Source: Hyphomicrobiales bacterium (lineage in GTDB: Bacteria; Pseudomonadota; Alphaproteobacteria; Rhizobiales; Beijerinckiaceae). From it: a stretch of 64,000 bases of DNA. The notes below the pieces were generated by a model, which was not told the origin of the DNA, searched no databases, and saw only the letters and a list, made by a program, of their open reading frames with translations. Where the stretch lies: NCBI GenBank assembly GCA_900473415.1, contig UCLR01000012.1, positions 23,934 to 87,933 on the forward strand. The letters are read 5' to 3'. Shown piece after piece: positions 33,976 through 42,701 of the stretch. Each line of letters opens with the position of its first letter. Position 1 is the first letter of the stretch. A program made the position numbers and the translations under genes.

Positions 33976-34803
33976 TCAGGGGCGCATGTCGAACCGGATC
34001 GCGCTGGCGATCCATTCGACGATGACGGCGTAGCTCTTCTCGCCGGTTTCAGCCGTGGCGAGTTGCGGATCGCCGGTGATGCCATCGACCATGCCCCTGA
34101 ACTCGTCGCGGTCAAAGCGGTAGCGGCCGATCGCGCCGCCCAGATAGGGCAGGAAATCGCCGGGCACGACCGGCTCCAGCGGCAGGTTCGGATGGTAGGG
34201 GCGGGCCTCCTCCATCCGCACGAGATGCGGGGCGGTCGCGAGCATGCGCGCCGTCTCGCCCTCGCCGCCATGCCCCTGCGGCTTGTCGGAAACCAGCATG
34301 CCCTTGTACTTCGGCCGGATGCCAATCAGCCAGTTCAGCGTGACGATATTCGCTTCGGTCGTCTCCGTGAGTTCCTTGGCGACGATATGCATCGCGTACT
34401 CACTCTCGACGTTCGACATCAGCAGGTAGATCCGCCGGAAGCCGCTGCTGATGAGCGAGGCGCAGACATCGTGAAGCAGCGCCCGCAGCGTGTCGTTCGA
34501 GATGTTGATCGTGCCGGGCAGAGCCTTGGGGGACTCACTGAGGAATGGCGGCGGCCCGAACGGAATGGCGGGCCCGACGATCAGCGGAATCCCCTCCTTC
34601 GCGAGCAGTGCCGACGCCCGCCGGCAGGTGTCCAGCCCTTGATACGTGTCCGTCGAGAGCGGCAGGTGGGCGCCGTGCTGCTCCATCGCGCCGAGCGTCA
34701 CGATGACGGGCGCGTTCACCGCGACGGCGGCGGCGATGTCCGGCGAGGTCATCTCGTCGAAGATCAGGACCTTGTGATGGTCGGTTTCGAGGCGCACGGA
34801 CAT
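33976..34803 (-). CDS. Creatininase-family amidohydrolase
   Basis: The 275-residue protein has the creatininase opening GAMEQHGAHLPLSTD with Glu41, His43 and Asp52 as expected metal ligands, and a late GHGGEGETARML near 177-188 (HAGExETS in the family). The middle motif NGHGGN/NGHYEN is replaced by MSNVESE near 129-135, so a His ligand of the second metal may be lost. Family members open cyclic amides such as creatinine, or act in F420 and riboflavin-related paths. Neighbours that handle guanidino and amide bonds suggest cyclic amide hydrolysis in a nitrogen-compound pathway. It is the last gene of a minus-strand cluster. Confidence 0.85.
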   Translation of the reverse strand: MSVRLETDHHKVLIFDEMTSPDIAAAVAVNAPVIVTLGAMEQHGAHLPLSTDTYQGLDTCRRASALLAKEGIPLIVGPAIPFGPPPFLSESPKALPGTINISNDTLRALLHDVCASLISSGFRRIYLLMSNVESEYAMHIVAKELTETTEANIVTLNWLIGIRPKYKGMLVSDKPQGHGGEGETARMLATAPHLVRMEEARPYHPNLPLEPVVPGDFLPYLGGAIGRYRFDRDEFRGMVDGITGDPQLATAETGEKSYAVIVEWIASAIRFDMRP

Positions 34804-34856
34804 GGTCGGTCTCCCGTTAGATAGAAATCACGCTGCCGGTGTCAGTCGCGTTCGTG

Positions 34857-35705
34857 TCAGGCGCGTTCCTGGGCCACGAAGGCCTCTGCGATCTCGCGGC
34901 CGGTCGCGTACCAGACGTCGTCGAACTGACGCGTGAAGGCGATGAACTGCCGCAGGATCGCCATCCGCATCGGCCGCCCGGTCACCTGCGGGTGCATGAC
35001 GAGGACATAGACGCCACCCCATTCCCGGATCATCCGGAATTCGTCCTGCCAGATCCCGAGGACATGATCGCTGCCGAAGATCGGCCGCGGGAAGCGCAGA
35101 TGGCTGGTGCCATAGCTCCAGTCGTCCATCGACGGATGCTCGGGGAGCTCGATTAACCCCGGCGAGCCGTCTCGCAAGACGTGGCGATAGGGGTGGATGT
35201 CGTCCTTGAAGCAGCTGTTGTAGAGAAATCCGCGCGTCGTCAGCAGCTCCAGCAGGTAATGCGTCGACTCGCTGCCCGGCGGCCGGTAGCCGACCGGCCT
35301 GACGCCAAAGCGGCGCTGCATTGCTTCCAGGCCGCGATCGACCTCGTCGAGAACCTGGGCCTCGTTGGCCGGATCGGGCCAGTAATGGACATAGCCGTGA
35401 TGGCCCAGCTCATGGTCGTCGCGCAGGATCGCCTCGACCTTTCCGGGATGATTGTCGACGGTCCAGCCCGGCGTGAAGAAGGTGGCCTTGAGCTCCTCTT
35501 CGCGCAGCAGCTCCAGGATCTTGGGTACGCCGACCTTGGCGCCGTAGCGCCCCTGGCTCAAAGTCGCCAATTTGCCAGCATTCTCGGGCTCACGCGCGAG
35601 CCAGAGGGATTCCGCGTCGAAGTCAAAGGTCAGGCAAACGGCGCAACGCTTGCCCTCCGGCCATTTCATCGGCCGGCTGTCCGAACCACTCGTCTGAATC
35701 GGCAT
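34857..35705 (-). CDS. NodB-type polysaccharide deacetylase family hydrolase (PuuE-like)
   Basis: The 282-residue protein keeps the NodB motifs: TFDFDAES with Asp28 and Asp30 and GHHGYVHYW with His103 and His107, and later RPPG (near 141-144, motif 3) and HP in VMHPQVTGRP. The absence of a signal peptide and the preserved cytoplasmic layout match PuuE-like allantoinases and imidases rather than secreted chitin deacetylases. In this island a cyclic imide or amide substrate is the more likely target. It follows the ABC substrate-binding gene after a terminator and precedes the creatininase-family gene by 53 bases. Confidence 0.85.
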   Translation of the reverse strand: MPIQTSGSDSRPMKWPEGKRCAVCLTFDFDAESLWLAREPENAGKLATLSQGRYGAKVGVPKILELLREEELKATFFTPGWTVDNHPGKVEAILRDDHELGHHGYVHYWPDPANEAQVLDEVDRGLEAMQRRFGVRPVGYRPPGSESTHYLLELLTTRGFLYNSCFKDDIHPYRHVLRDGSPGLIELPEHPSMDDWSYGTSHLRFPRPIFGSDHVLGIWQDEFRMIREWGGVYVLVMHPQVTGRPMRMAILRQFIAFTRQFDDVWYATGREIAEAFVAQERA

Positions 35706-35729
35706 TGTCTGCTCCCGCCAGCCGTCAAG

Positions 35730-35759
35730 AAAAAGGAGGCTGCGCGGAGCGCAGCCTCC
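35730..35759 (-). terminator. Rho-independent terminator after the ABC substrate-binding gene
   Basis: On the minus strand GGAGGCTGCGC (35759-35749) pairs with GCGCAGCCTCC (35745-35735) around a three-base loop, followed by TTTTT (35734-35730). It separates the transporter operon from the deacetylase and creatininase genes and may allow partial read-through. Confidence 0.85.
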
Positions 35760-35766
35760 ATCAGCA

Positions 35767-36882
35767 TCAGGAAATGGCTTCCAGGTACTGGTTGAGCACC
35801 GTCGCGCTGTTGGTCGCGTACCATTCCGGATCGGCGGGGATCTGGATCTTGTAGTTCTCGGGGCTGCCCGGATCCATCGACTTCAGCTCTGCCGGGACCA
35901 TCGCCGCCGCCGTCGGGTTGACCGGTCCGTTTCCGAGCATCTTGAACAGCTCGACCTGACCGACTGGCTCCTGCGTGGAGGCCATGAACTTGAAGGCCTC
36001 CTTGCCGGCGGGATTGCCCCTCGGCGTCAGCCAGCCGCCGACCCAGACGCTGGCCTGGTTGAAGTGGTAGTCCACTTTGCCCTTGGACTCGGCCTTGGCC
36101 ACCATCGCGCGGGTATTGTAGACGCTGCCCATCGTCACCTCGCGGTCCCGGAAGAGCTGCTGGCTCTCCGCGCCGGTGGCCCAGAAGATGACGTCCTTCT
36201 TGATCGACTTGATCTTGTCGAGCGCCCGCTTGACGTCCAACGGATAGAGCTTGTCGGGCGAGACGCCGTCGGCAAGCAACGCGGTCTCCAACTGCCCGTC
36301 GAAGTGCTTGCGCATCGTGCGCTTACCGGGGAAGTCCTTCAGATTGTAGAAGTCCGCCCAGGTCTTCGGCGTCCGGCCACCGAAGGCATCCGCCTGGTAG
36401 GCAAGCACGTTGGAGTAGATGTAGGAGCCGAGGCCCCATTCACCGGCATGCTCCGGCCTGACCTTGCTCTTGTCGACGATGCTGTAGTCGATCTTCTCGA
36501 GCAGGTTCTGCCGGCCCAGTTCCAGCGACGCGGCCAGATTGCGGTCGACCACGTCCCAAGTGACCTTGCCGCTCTCGACCATCGCCTTCATTTTCGCCGA
36601 GGTTCCCCCCGACCCATCGATCACCGCCTTGAGCGACGACGTCTTGTTGAACGGATCGGTCCAGGCCTTCGTCATCGCCGTGATGGCATCGCCGCCGAAG
36701 TTGACGACAACGAGCTCTCGCGCCTGCGCCCGGGCCGGCGTCAGCCGAAACAGCGCCGGCGAGACGCCGAGCATCGCGAGGGTCGACAGAAAAGCACGCC
36801 GGCTGACGACCTGGCCCTCGGTCTTCTCGCGCAGCAGCGCGAGGCAATCTTCCTGAAAGCTCTGCAGTTCTTTCTGATCCAT
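35767..36882 (-). CDS. Spermidine/putrescine-type ABC substrate-binding protein, Tat-exported
   Basis: The 371-residue periplasmic protein has an unusual N-terminus: about 26 polar residues, then a twin-arginine motif SRRAFL at 27-32, a hydrophobic stretch and AxA cleavage near residue 54 (ARAQA). The mature part begins RELVVVNFGGDAITAMTKAW, as in PotD/PotF-type binding proteins, with a GSYIYSNVLAYQ segment and TWADFYNLKDFPGKR further on. It probably binds a cationic nitrogen compound. It is encoded last, after ATPase and two permeases, and ends in a terminator. The start at ATG 36882 has GAGGGGAAGAG upstream. Confidence 0.92.
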   Translation of the reverse strand: MDQKELQSFQEDCLALLREKTEGQVVSRRAFLSTLAMLGVSPALFRLTPARAQARELVVVNFGGDAITAMTKAWTDPFNKTSSLKAVIDGSGGTSAKMKAMVESGKVTWDVVDRNLAASLELGRQNLLEKIDYSIVDKSKVRPEHAGEWGLGSYIYSNVLAYQADAFGGRTPKTWADFYNLKDFPGKRTMRKHFDGQLETALLADGVSPDKLYPLDVKRALDKIKSIKKDVIFWATGAESQQLFRDREVTMGSVYNTRAMVAKAESKGKVDYHFNQASVWVGGWLTPRGNPAGKEAFKFMASTQEPVGQVELFKMLGNGPVNPTAAAMVPAELKSMDPGSPENYKIQIPADPEWYATNSATVLNQYLEAIS

Positions 36883-36917
36883 CTTCTCTTCCCCTCGTTT
36901 CTGGACGTCGTTGGCAG

Positions 36918-37733
36918 TCACGGCCCCGTTGGAGCCATGGCGAGGCGCGCCTGCCGGCGCGCGAGCAGGATCCGCACGACCATCGCGATGACAGTCAGCA
37001 CGATCAGGATGGAGGCGACCGCGGCGATCGCCGGGTTGATGTTGTCCTGGATGCCGTCCCAGATCTTTCGCGGCAGCGTGTAGACATTGCGGCTGGTGAT
37101 GAAGAGCGTGACGACGAGCTCGTCCCAGGAGAGCGCGAAGGCGAAGACGGAGCCGGCCAGCATGCCGGGCCGCGCGCTGGGGATGATGACCTTCCACAGC
37201 GCCTGCGTGGCGGTGGCGCCGAGGTTCCGTGCCGCCTGCTCCAATCGCAGGTCAACATTGGCCAACGCCGCGGAAACGCTGATGACGACATAGGGCGTGC
37301 CCTTCATGGCGTGGGCGAGGATCAGCCCGGGGTAGCTGTCGAGCAGACCGAGCTGAGCCCAGACCTGGTAGAAGCCGAGCGCGTGGACGATCGACGGAAC
37401 GATCATCGGCGCCAGCATGACCATTCTCACCGCCTCCGAGGTACGGCTGGAGATGCGCCAGCAGGCGAGCGCGGTCATGGTGCCGAGCAGGATCGCGACG
37501 AGCGTCGAGCCCCCCGCCACGACGAGGCTGTCGCGGATGCTCAGGATCCAGCTCGGGTCGTCGACGAGCGTCTGGTAGTGGCGCGACGACCATTGCCCGT
37601 CCGGCAGCGAGAGATAGCGGTGCGGTGTCACGGAGACGGGAAACACCACCGCGAATGGCAGCGTCAGAAACAGGATGGCGAGCCAGGCGCCGAAGACCGT
37701 GAGGCGGAAGGGCTTCGAGGGAGCAAGTTCCAT
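36918..37733 (-). CDS. ABC transporter permease, PotC type
   Basis: The 271-residue protein has six predicted membrane helices and the inner-membrane transporter coupling motif EQAARNLGATATQALWKVIIPSARPG (EAA-x3-G-x9-I-x-LP variant) in the C-terminal half. It forms the transmembrane pore with the PotB-type partner. ATG 37733 shares bases with the stop of the upstream permease gene (TGATG). Confidence 0.92.
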   Translation of the reverse strand: MELAPSKPFRLTVFGAWLAILFLTLPFAVVFPVSVTPHRYLSLPDGQWSSRHYQTLVDDPSWILSIRDSLVVAGGSTLVAILLGTMTALACWRISSRTSEAVRMVMLAPMIVPSIVHALGFYQVWAQLGLLDSYPGLILAHAMKGTPYVVISVSAALANVDLRLEQAARNLGATATQALWKVIIPSARPGMLAGSVFAFALSWDELVVTLFITSRNVYTLPRKIWDGIQDNINPAIAAVASILIVLTVIAMVVRILLARRQARLAMAPTGP

Positions 37734-38581
37734 CACTTCACCCCGAAGACTTTTCGCAGGTCGACGAACAGGCTCATCACAGCCAGAAGCGCGAAGATCA
37801 CCAGCAGCAGCGCCGTCGCCAGCATGGAGCCGAGACCCCAGTTCAGCGTATCGTTGATCTGCGCTGCGATGTACTCGGCGATCATGATCGTCTTGCCGCC
37901 CCCGAGCAGCGCGGGCGTCACGTAGAAGCCGAGCGAGAAGATGAAGGTGAGGATGCCGGCGCTGATCAGACCGGGCAGGCTCATCGGCAGGTAGACCTTG
38001 AGGAAGGCCTGGACCGGCCCGGCGCCCAGGCCGCGCGCAGCTGGCACCAGCCGCGGATCGATGCCCTTCATGTTCGCATAGAGCGGCAGGGCGGCGTAGG
38101 GGATCATGTAGTGGACCATGCCCAGCACCACGCCGAACTCGTTGCGGATCAGCGGCAGCGGCGCGTCGATGATCCCGGCGCCCATCAGCCATGTGTTGAT
38201 CACGCCTCGGCTCTGCAGCAGCGTCAGCCAGGCGAAGGCGCGGATCAGGACCGAAAGCCAGAATGAGAGAAGCACGAAGAACAGCAGCAATTCGCCGCGC
38301 CAGCCGCGCAGATGCAGCGCCGCATAGGCAATCGCGTAGCCGATGAGCAGCGCCAGCGTCGTCGTGAGCACGCAGATGCGGACCGTCGTCCAGATCACGT
38401 TGTGAATGGCGCTGCTGGTGAGCAGACGCTCGAAATTCCCGAACCCCGGCGTCGGCACCGTCACCGACAACCAGAGCACGCGCGACAGCGGGAAAAGATA
38501 GAGCCCCGCGAGCAGGACGAGCGGCGCCAGAAGCAGCACGAGATAGACGCGCCGGGTTCCGGCATCCATGTCAGCGGTCAT
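37733..38581 (-). CDS. ABC transporter permease, PotB type
   Basis: The 282-residue protein has six membrane helices and an EAA-like loop, VPAARGLGAGPVQAFLKVYLPMSLPG, near 188-213. It begins with the short cytoplasmic MTADMDAGTRR and a long hydrophobic helix. Its start lies inside the end of the ATPase gene (11-base overlap), and it overlaps the PotC-type gene downstream, so the three are translated together. Confidence 0.92.
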   Translation of the reverse strand: MTADMDAGTRRVYLVLLLAPLVLLAGLYLFPLSRVLWLSVTVPTPGFGNFERLLTSSAIHNVIWTTVRICVLTTTLALLIGYAIAYAALHLRGWRGELLLFFVLLSFWLSVLIRAFAWLTLLQSRGVINTWLMGAGIIDAPLPLIRNEFGVVLGMVHYMIPYAALPLYANMKGIDPRLVPAARGLGAGPVQAFLKVYLPMSLPGLISAGILTFIFSLGFYVTPALLGGGKTIMIAEYIAAQINDTLNWGLGSMLATALLLVIFALLAVMSLFVDLRKVFGVK

Positions 38582-39659
38582 CGCGAAGCACCACCGCTGC
38601 GTCCTGGTCCCAGGACAGCCAGACCTTGTCGCCGCGGGCGGGGCTGGTACCGCCGCCCGTGGACGCGACGATCGCCTGCATCGAGCCCAGCGGCGTCGTG
38701 GCGCGAATGTGGTAGTCCGCCCCTTCATAGGTCACGAGCGTGATCTCTGCCGGAACAGCGTTCGCCTGACCGCCCGGAGCCTCGCTGGCGAGCCGCAGTT
38801 TTTCCGGGCGCAGGCCGAGCAGGACCGGTTGCCCCGGTTGCGGGGCTGCGCCGGCCGCCGGCAAGCCATGCCGAAGCGACAGCCCGCCAGCACTATAGGA
38901 GACTTCGCGATCGGACAGGGAGGTGGCGGCGCCTTCGATGAAGTTGGCTCGGCCGAGGAAATCCGCGACGAAGCGCGTGTCCGGCCTGTCGTAGAGCGCC
39001 TTCGGGGCACCTCTCTGGACGATGCGGCCACGGTTGACGATGACGATCTCGTCCGACATCGACAACGCCTCTTCCTGATCGTGCGTGACGAAAACGAAGG
39101 TGGTGCCGAGACGGCCGTGGAGATCGCGCAGCTCCTCCTGCAGCTCGGCGCGCAGCTTCTTGTCCAGGGCGCTCAGGGATTCGTCGAGCAGCAGGACCTT
39201 GGGATTGAAGATCAGCGCGCGCGCCAGGGCGACCCGCTGCTGCTGGCCGCCGGAGAGCTCGCGCGGATAGCGGCCGCCGAGGCCTGGCAGATGGACGACA
39301 TCCAGCATCCGCCGCACTTCCTGCTGGATGGCCGCGCTCGGCACGCCGCGAAGCTTCAGCGGAAAGGCGAGGTTCTCGGCCACCGTCATGTTGGGGAACA
39401 GCGCATAACCCTGGAAGACCATGCCGAACTCGCGCCGCTCCGGCGGTTCGTCCGTGATGTCGCGCTCGCCTGCGAGGACGCGGCCCCTTGTCGGCCGAAC
39501 GAAGCCGGCGATCGTCATCAGCAGCGTCGTCTTGCCCGAACCGGATGGCCCGAGCAGCGTCACGAACTGGCCCGCGCCGATCTCCAGCGAGACATCGTCG
39601 ATCGCGAGATATCCGCCGTAGCTCTTGGTCACATGTTCGAGTCTGATCGATGCGGACAT
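38571..39659 (-). CDS. ABC transporter ATP-binding protein, PotA type
   Basis: The 362-residue ATPase has Walker A GPSGSGKTT at 37-45, the Q-loop at VFQGYALFPNMT, the signature LSGGQQQR at 135-142, Walker B VLLLDES at 155-161 (Ser where most have Pro) and the switch His in VTHDQEEA. The C-terminal 100 residues form a TOBE-type domain. It drives uptake of a polyamine-like or guanidino-type solute with the adjacent permeases and binding protein. Confidence 0.94.
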   Translation of the reverse strand: MSASIRLEHVTKSYGGYLAIDDVSLEIGAGQFVTLLGPSGSGKTTLLMTIAGFVRPTRGRVLAGERDITDEPPERREFGMVFQGYALFPNMTVAENLAFPLKLRGVPSAAIQQEVRRMLDVVHLPGLGGRYPRELSGGQQQRVALARALIFNPKVLLLDESLSALDKKLRAELQEELRDLHGRLGTTFVFVTHDQEEALSMSDEIVIVNRGRIVQRGAPKALYDRPDTRFVADFLGRANFIEGAATSLSDREVSYSAGGLSLRHGLPAAGAAPQPGQPVLLGLRPEKLRLASEAPGGQANAVPAEITLVTYEGADYHIRATTPLGSMQAIVASTGGGTSPARGDKVWLSWDQDAAVVLRDDR

Positions 39660-39721
39660 GTCGCTCGGTTACCAGGAGGGGAGATGAAACATCGGTGAAG
39701 GGCGCAGCGTCTCGGAAACCG

Positions 39722-40507
39722 TCATCTGCCCCTCCCGGAACGAGACGCCATGTAGCGCTCGATCACCGCGATCATGCGGCTGCGCGACATCGAATCGTTG
39801 TGGCCGCCATAGACCTCCTGCACGGGAAGTCGCTTGAGGCGTTCCATCGTCGGCAGATAGGCGGAGATGCTGGCGCCGGGACCGGTGTCGACGATGACGC
39901 CGTCATAGAGGGCGTCGCCCGTAAAAAGCGAACCCGTCTGCGGTTCCCAGAGGCCGATGCTGCCAGGCGAGTGGCCGGGCAGATGCAGGACCTCCAGACG
40001 GCGATCGCCGAGATCGACAACGTCACCTTCGTCGACGAGGCGAGCCGGCTCCACCGGATCGCGACCGTAACCATCGACGTCGTAGTCCGCATAGGGCACG
40101 GCCTCGGCCATAAACTCCGTCAGCTCGATGCCCGAGCGCCTGAGAGCCTCGATCTGCTCGGGCGCCCGCTTGGGAAAGCGCAGCCCCTTCGTGCCGGGCT
40201 TCCGCAGTTCGTCCGCTTCCAGCGGATGGACGAGGATTTCCAGATCTGAGAATTCGGGATGTCCGCCGACGTGGTCAATATGCGTGTGCGTCGTGAAGAC
40301 CACGAGCGGCTTCGACGACAGATCCACCAGGATGGGGCGCAGCGGAGCGATCCCCATTCCCGTATCGATCAACAGGTCGCGCTCCGATCCGAGAAGCAGA
40401 AAGCAGTTCGCCCGCACCATGCGGTGGCAGCGCGGCTCGGTGATCCGGAAGAGATCCGGCCTCAACCGTGTCACCGAGAACCAGGATTGCTGAACGGGGA
40501 GGTCCAA
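39722..40507 (-). CDS. Metallo-beta-lactamase-fold hydrolase
   Basis: The 261-residue protein has the MBL metal motif THTHIDHVGG at 73-82 (His74, His76, Asp78, His79), LPGHSPGS near 176-183 with the third-position His, GDALYDG with bridging Asp near 196-202, and a late GGHNDS. No signal peptide. It could be a thioesterase, lactonase or amide hydrolase. It lies four bases after the ureohydrolase gene and 62 before the ABC ATPase gene, so it belongs to that operon. Confidence 0.88.
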   Translation of the reverse strand: MDLPVQQSWFSVTRLRPDLFRITEPRCHRMVRANCFLLLGSERDLLIDTGMGIAPLRPILVDLSSKPLVVFTTHTHIDHVGGHPEFSDLEILVHPLEADELRKPGTKGLRFPKRAPEQIEALRRSGIELTEFMAEAVPYADYDVDGYGRDPVEPARLVDEGDVVDLGDRRLEVLHLPGHSPGSIGLWEPQTGSLFTGDALYDGVIVDTGPGASISAYLPTMERLKRLPVQEVYGGHNDSMSRSRMIAVIERYMASRSGRGR

Positions 40508-40510
40508 GCT

Positions 40511-41581
40511 TCAGCCCTTCCTTGCCGAGGTGCTCGAGCGACGTGCCTCCACCGCCAGTGCCAGCAGGCTGAATATCGTGAAGAGGACCTGAGCACCGGC
40601 TTGCGCCGTATTGGTGGTGGCGTCGTATTGCGGTGCCACCTCGACGAGATCGCCGCCGACGAAGTCGATCCCGCCGAGCCCGCGCAGCAGCATGAGCGCC
40701 TGCAGGGAGGTCAGGCCGCCGATCTCCGGCGTCCCGGTTCCCGGCGCGAACGCGGGGTCGAGGCTGTCGATATCGAAGGTCAGGTAGGTCGGTCCGTCGC
40801 CGGCGACGCGGCGCGATTCGGCGATGACGGCCTCGACGCCCATGCGGGCGAATTCGTCGGCGTGGATCACCGTCATGCCGGAATCCCGCGAGAACTCCCA
40901 GAGATACTCCGCCCCGCCGCGAATGCCGATCTGGATCGTGCGCCGCGGGTCGATCACGCCGTCCAAGACCGCTTGTCGGAACGGCCCGCCGTGATGGAAC
41001 CGGGAGCCCTCGTAGGGCCCGCTGGTGTCGCAATGCGCATCGATGTGGATCATGCCGACAGGGCGCTTCTCGCCGACCGCGCGAAGGATCGATTGCGAGA
41101 TCGAATGATCGCCGCCGACCGAAAGGGGGATGACCCCGGCCGAGACCACCGCCCGCAGATGCTCTTCGATGTCGGCATGGCAGCTGACGAGGTCGAAGCG
41201 GCTGCGGAACGGCACGTCGCCGATATCCGCCGCCTTGACCATCGTCGTGGGCGCAATTCCCAGTCCGTGCTCGAATGGTCCGATCCGCTCGATCTGCCGG
41301 ACGGCGCGAGGTCCGAGCCGGCACCCGGCCCGGTTCGTCACGCCCAGGTCCATCGGCACGCCGAGCACCGCGATATCGAGGGCCGCAAACGCGTCCGCGT
41401 CGATGCCGCCGGCGAGATAAGGCAGCCCCATGAAGGTCGCGACATCGGAATAGGGCAGCTTGCGCCGCTCGCCCTGGAACTGCTCCGCCGCCACGCGGCG
41501 GAACGCCGGGTCATGAATATCGCCGCCGCCGGCCTCGCCATACTTGGCGCGCAACCGTTCCAGTTCGCTCGACCCATCCAC
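40511..41581 (-). CDS. Ureohydrolase (agmatinase/guanidinobutyrase) family enzyme
   Basis: The 356-residue protein has all Mn-binding motifs of the family: GGDHSIS with His159, DAHCD with Asp181, His183 and Asp185, and FDIDSLDP with Asp270 and Asp272. An N-terminal extension of about 65 residues with a FMGLPYL motif is seen in the guanidinobutyrase, guanidinopropionase and guanidine hydrolase group. It should remove urea from a guanidino compound. It is the first gene of the operon with MBL hydrolase and PotABCD-type transporter and is divergent from a LysR regulator. Confidence 0.92.
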   Translation of the reverse strand: MDGSSELERLRAKYGEAGGGDIHDPAFRRVAAEQFQGERRKLPYSDVATFMGLPYLAGGIDADAFAALDIAVLGVPMDLGVTNRAGCRLGPRAVRQIERIGPFEHGLGIAPTTMVKAADIGDVPFRSRFDLVSCHADIEEHLRAVVSAGVIPLSVGGDHSISQSILRAVGEKRPVGMIHIDAHCDTSGPYEGSRFHHGGPFRQAVLDGVIDPRRTIQIGIRGGAEYLWEFSRDSGMTVIHADEFARMGVEAVIAESRRVAGDGPTYLTFDIDSLDPAFAPGTGTPEIGGLTSLQALMLLRGLGGIDFVGGDLVEVAPQYDATTNTAQAGAQVLFTIFSLLALAVEARRSSTSARKG

Positions 41582-41634
41582 CGCATGGACTCCCGGACGC
41601 CCGACCGCTCCCGACTGCTTGGGGGCGATGGCAC

Positions 41635-41659
41635 ATCGATTGCTTCAACCCGATCGATT
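41635..41659. promoter_or_regulatory. Direct repeat ATCGATT in the LysR-ureohydrolase gap
   Basis: ATCGATT occurs at 41635-41641 and again at 41653-41659, 18 bases apart, each containing the palindrome ATCGAT. The gap 41582-41723 separates a LysR gene from its divergent target, where LysR binding sites are normally found. Confidence 0.4.
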
Positions 41660-41723
41660 TTCGCGCTGGGCACCCACGCTGGCGAGTGTCATCGTGGAAA
41701 CCGAACTTTCGGGGGGAAGCAAC

Positions 41724-42701
41724 TTGAGCACGCCTACCGGGATAACCCCGGTCACGGATTTCGATCTGCGGCTGCTTCGCGTCTTCAAGACCATCGTCGA
41801 CGAAGGCGGACTCAAGGCTGCTCAGGCGGCTCTCGACGTCAGCCTGCCTACGATCAGCAAGCAACTGGCCGATCTGGAGGCCCGCTTCGGCGTTCGCCTC
41901 TGCCAGCGTGGAGCGCGGCAATTCGAGCTCACGCCTGAAGGAGAGATCATCTACAAGGCCGCCGTCGAGCTCTTCGGCGGAATCGAACAGTTCCAGCGGG
42001 AGGCCGACCAGGTGCGGCGCGGCCAGCGCGGCGAGCTACGCATCGGCATCATGGACAACACGATCTCCGATTCCAATTGTCCGCTGGTCGGTTCGCTGCA
42101 AAGCCTGCAAAGCGCGGATCTGCACCTGCGGCTCGCCGTCCTCGATCCCGACAGCGTACAGCAACGCGTAGCGGATGGGCGGCTCGATATCGGCCTCGTG
42201 CCGCTCTACAAGAAGTGGCCGGGCCTGGAATACAAGACGCTCTACGCGGAGCGCATGTATCTCTATTGCGGTCAGGCTCACCCTCTGTTCGCGCGAACGG
42301 ACGAGCCGGACGAGCGCGAACTGGCGAACTACGCATTCGTCGAACATGGCTATGTCGACGGCGGGGAGCTCGAAGGCTTTGCAGCCCCCGCCAAGACGGG
42401 TGCGACGGCCTGGCAGGTCGAGGCTGTCGCCATCCTCGTGATGACCGGAGGCTTCCTGGGCTATCTGCCGCGCCACTACGCCGCTCCTCTCGAAAGGCAA
42501 GGCAAGCTCCGGCAGTTGCTTGGATCCCGAAGCGGCTATCAGTCGAGCGTCGCTGCCGTCTTCAAGTCAAACGGACAGCAATCGCGCCCGCTGCGGCGAC
42601 TGCTAGCAGCCTTGGAAGAAGCTTGCGCATCGCACCGCGATGCCGGGCCGGATCCCTGTTGTGCAGAGATCGGCGATAAGGCGTACCGCACGACCGGTTA
42701 G
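41724..42701 (+). CDS. LysR-family transcriptional regulator
   Basis: From TTG 41724, preceded by GGGGGGAAG, the protein has 325 residues. The N-terminal winged helix reads FDLRLLRVFKTIVDEGG, then LKAAQAALDVSLPTISKQLADLEARFGVRLCQRG (about 31-64), the LysR hallmark. A LysR substrate domain follows with a GELRIGIMD opening near 105. It is divergent from the ureohydrolase-MBL-ABC operon and is the probable activator of it, with a pathway substrate or intermediate as ligand. An ATG at 41628 would lengthen it by 32 unconserved residues. Confidence 0.88.
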   Translation: MSTPTGITPVTDFDLRLLRVFKTIVDEGGLKAAQAALDVSLPTISKQLADLEARFGVRLCQRGARQFELTPEGEIIYKAAVELFGGIEQFQREADQVRRGQRGELRIGIMDNTISDSNCPLVGSLQSLQSADLHLRLAVLDPDSVQQRVADGRLDIGLVPLYKKWPGLEYKTLYAERMYLYCGQAHPLFARTDEPDERELANYAFVEHGYVDGGELEGFAAPAKTGATAWQVEAVAILVMTGGFLGYLPRHYAAPLERQGKLRQLLGSRSGYQSSVAAVFKSNGQQSRPLRRLLAALEEACASHRDAGPDPCCAEIGDKAYRTTG

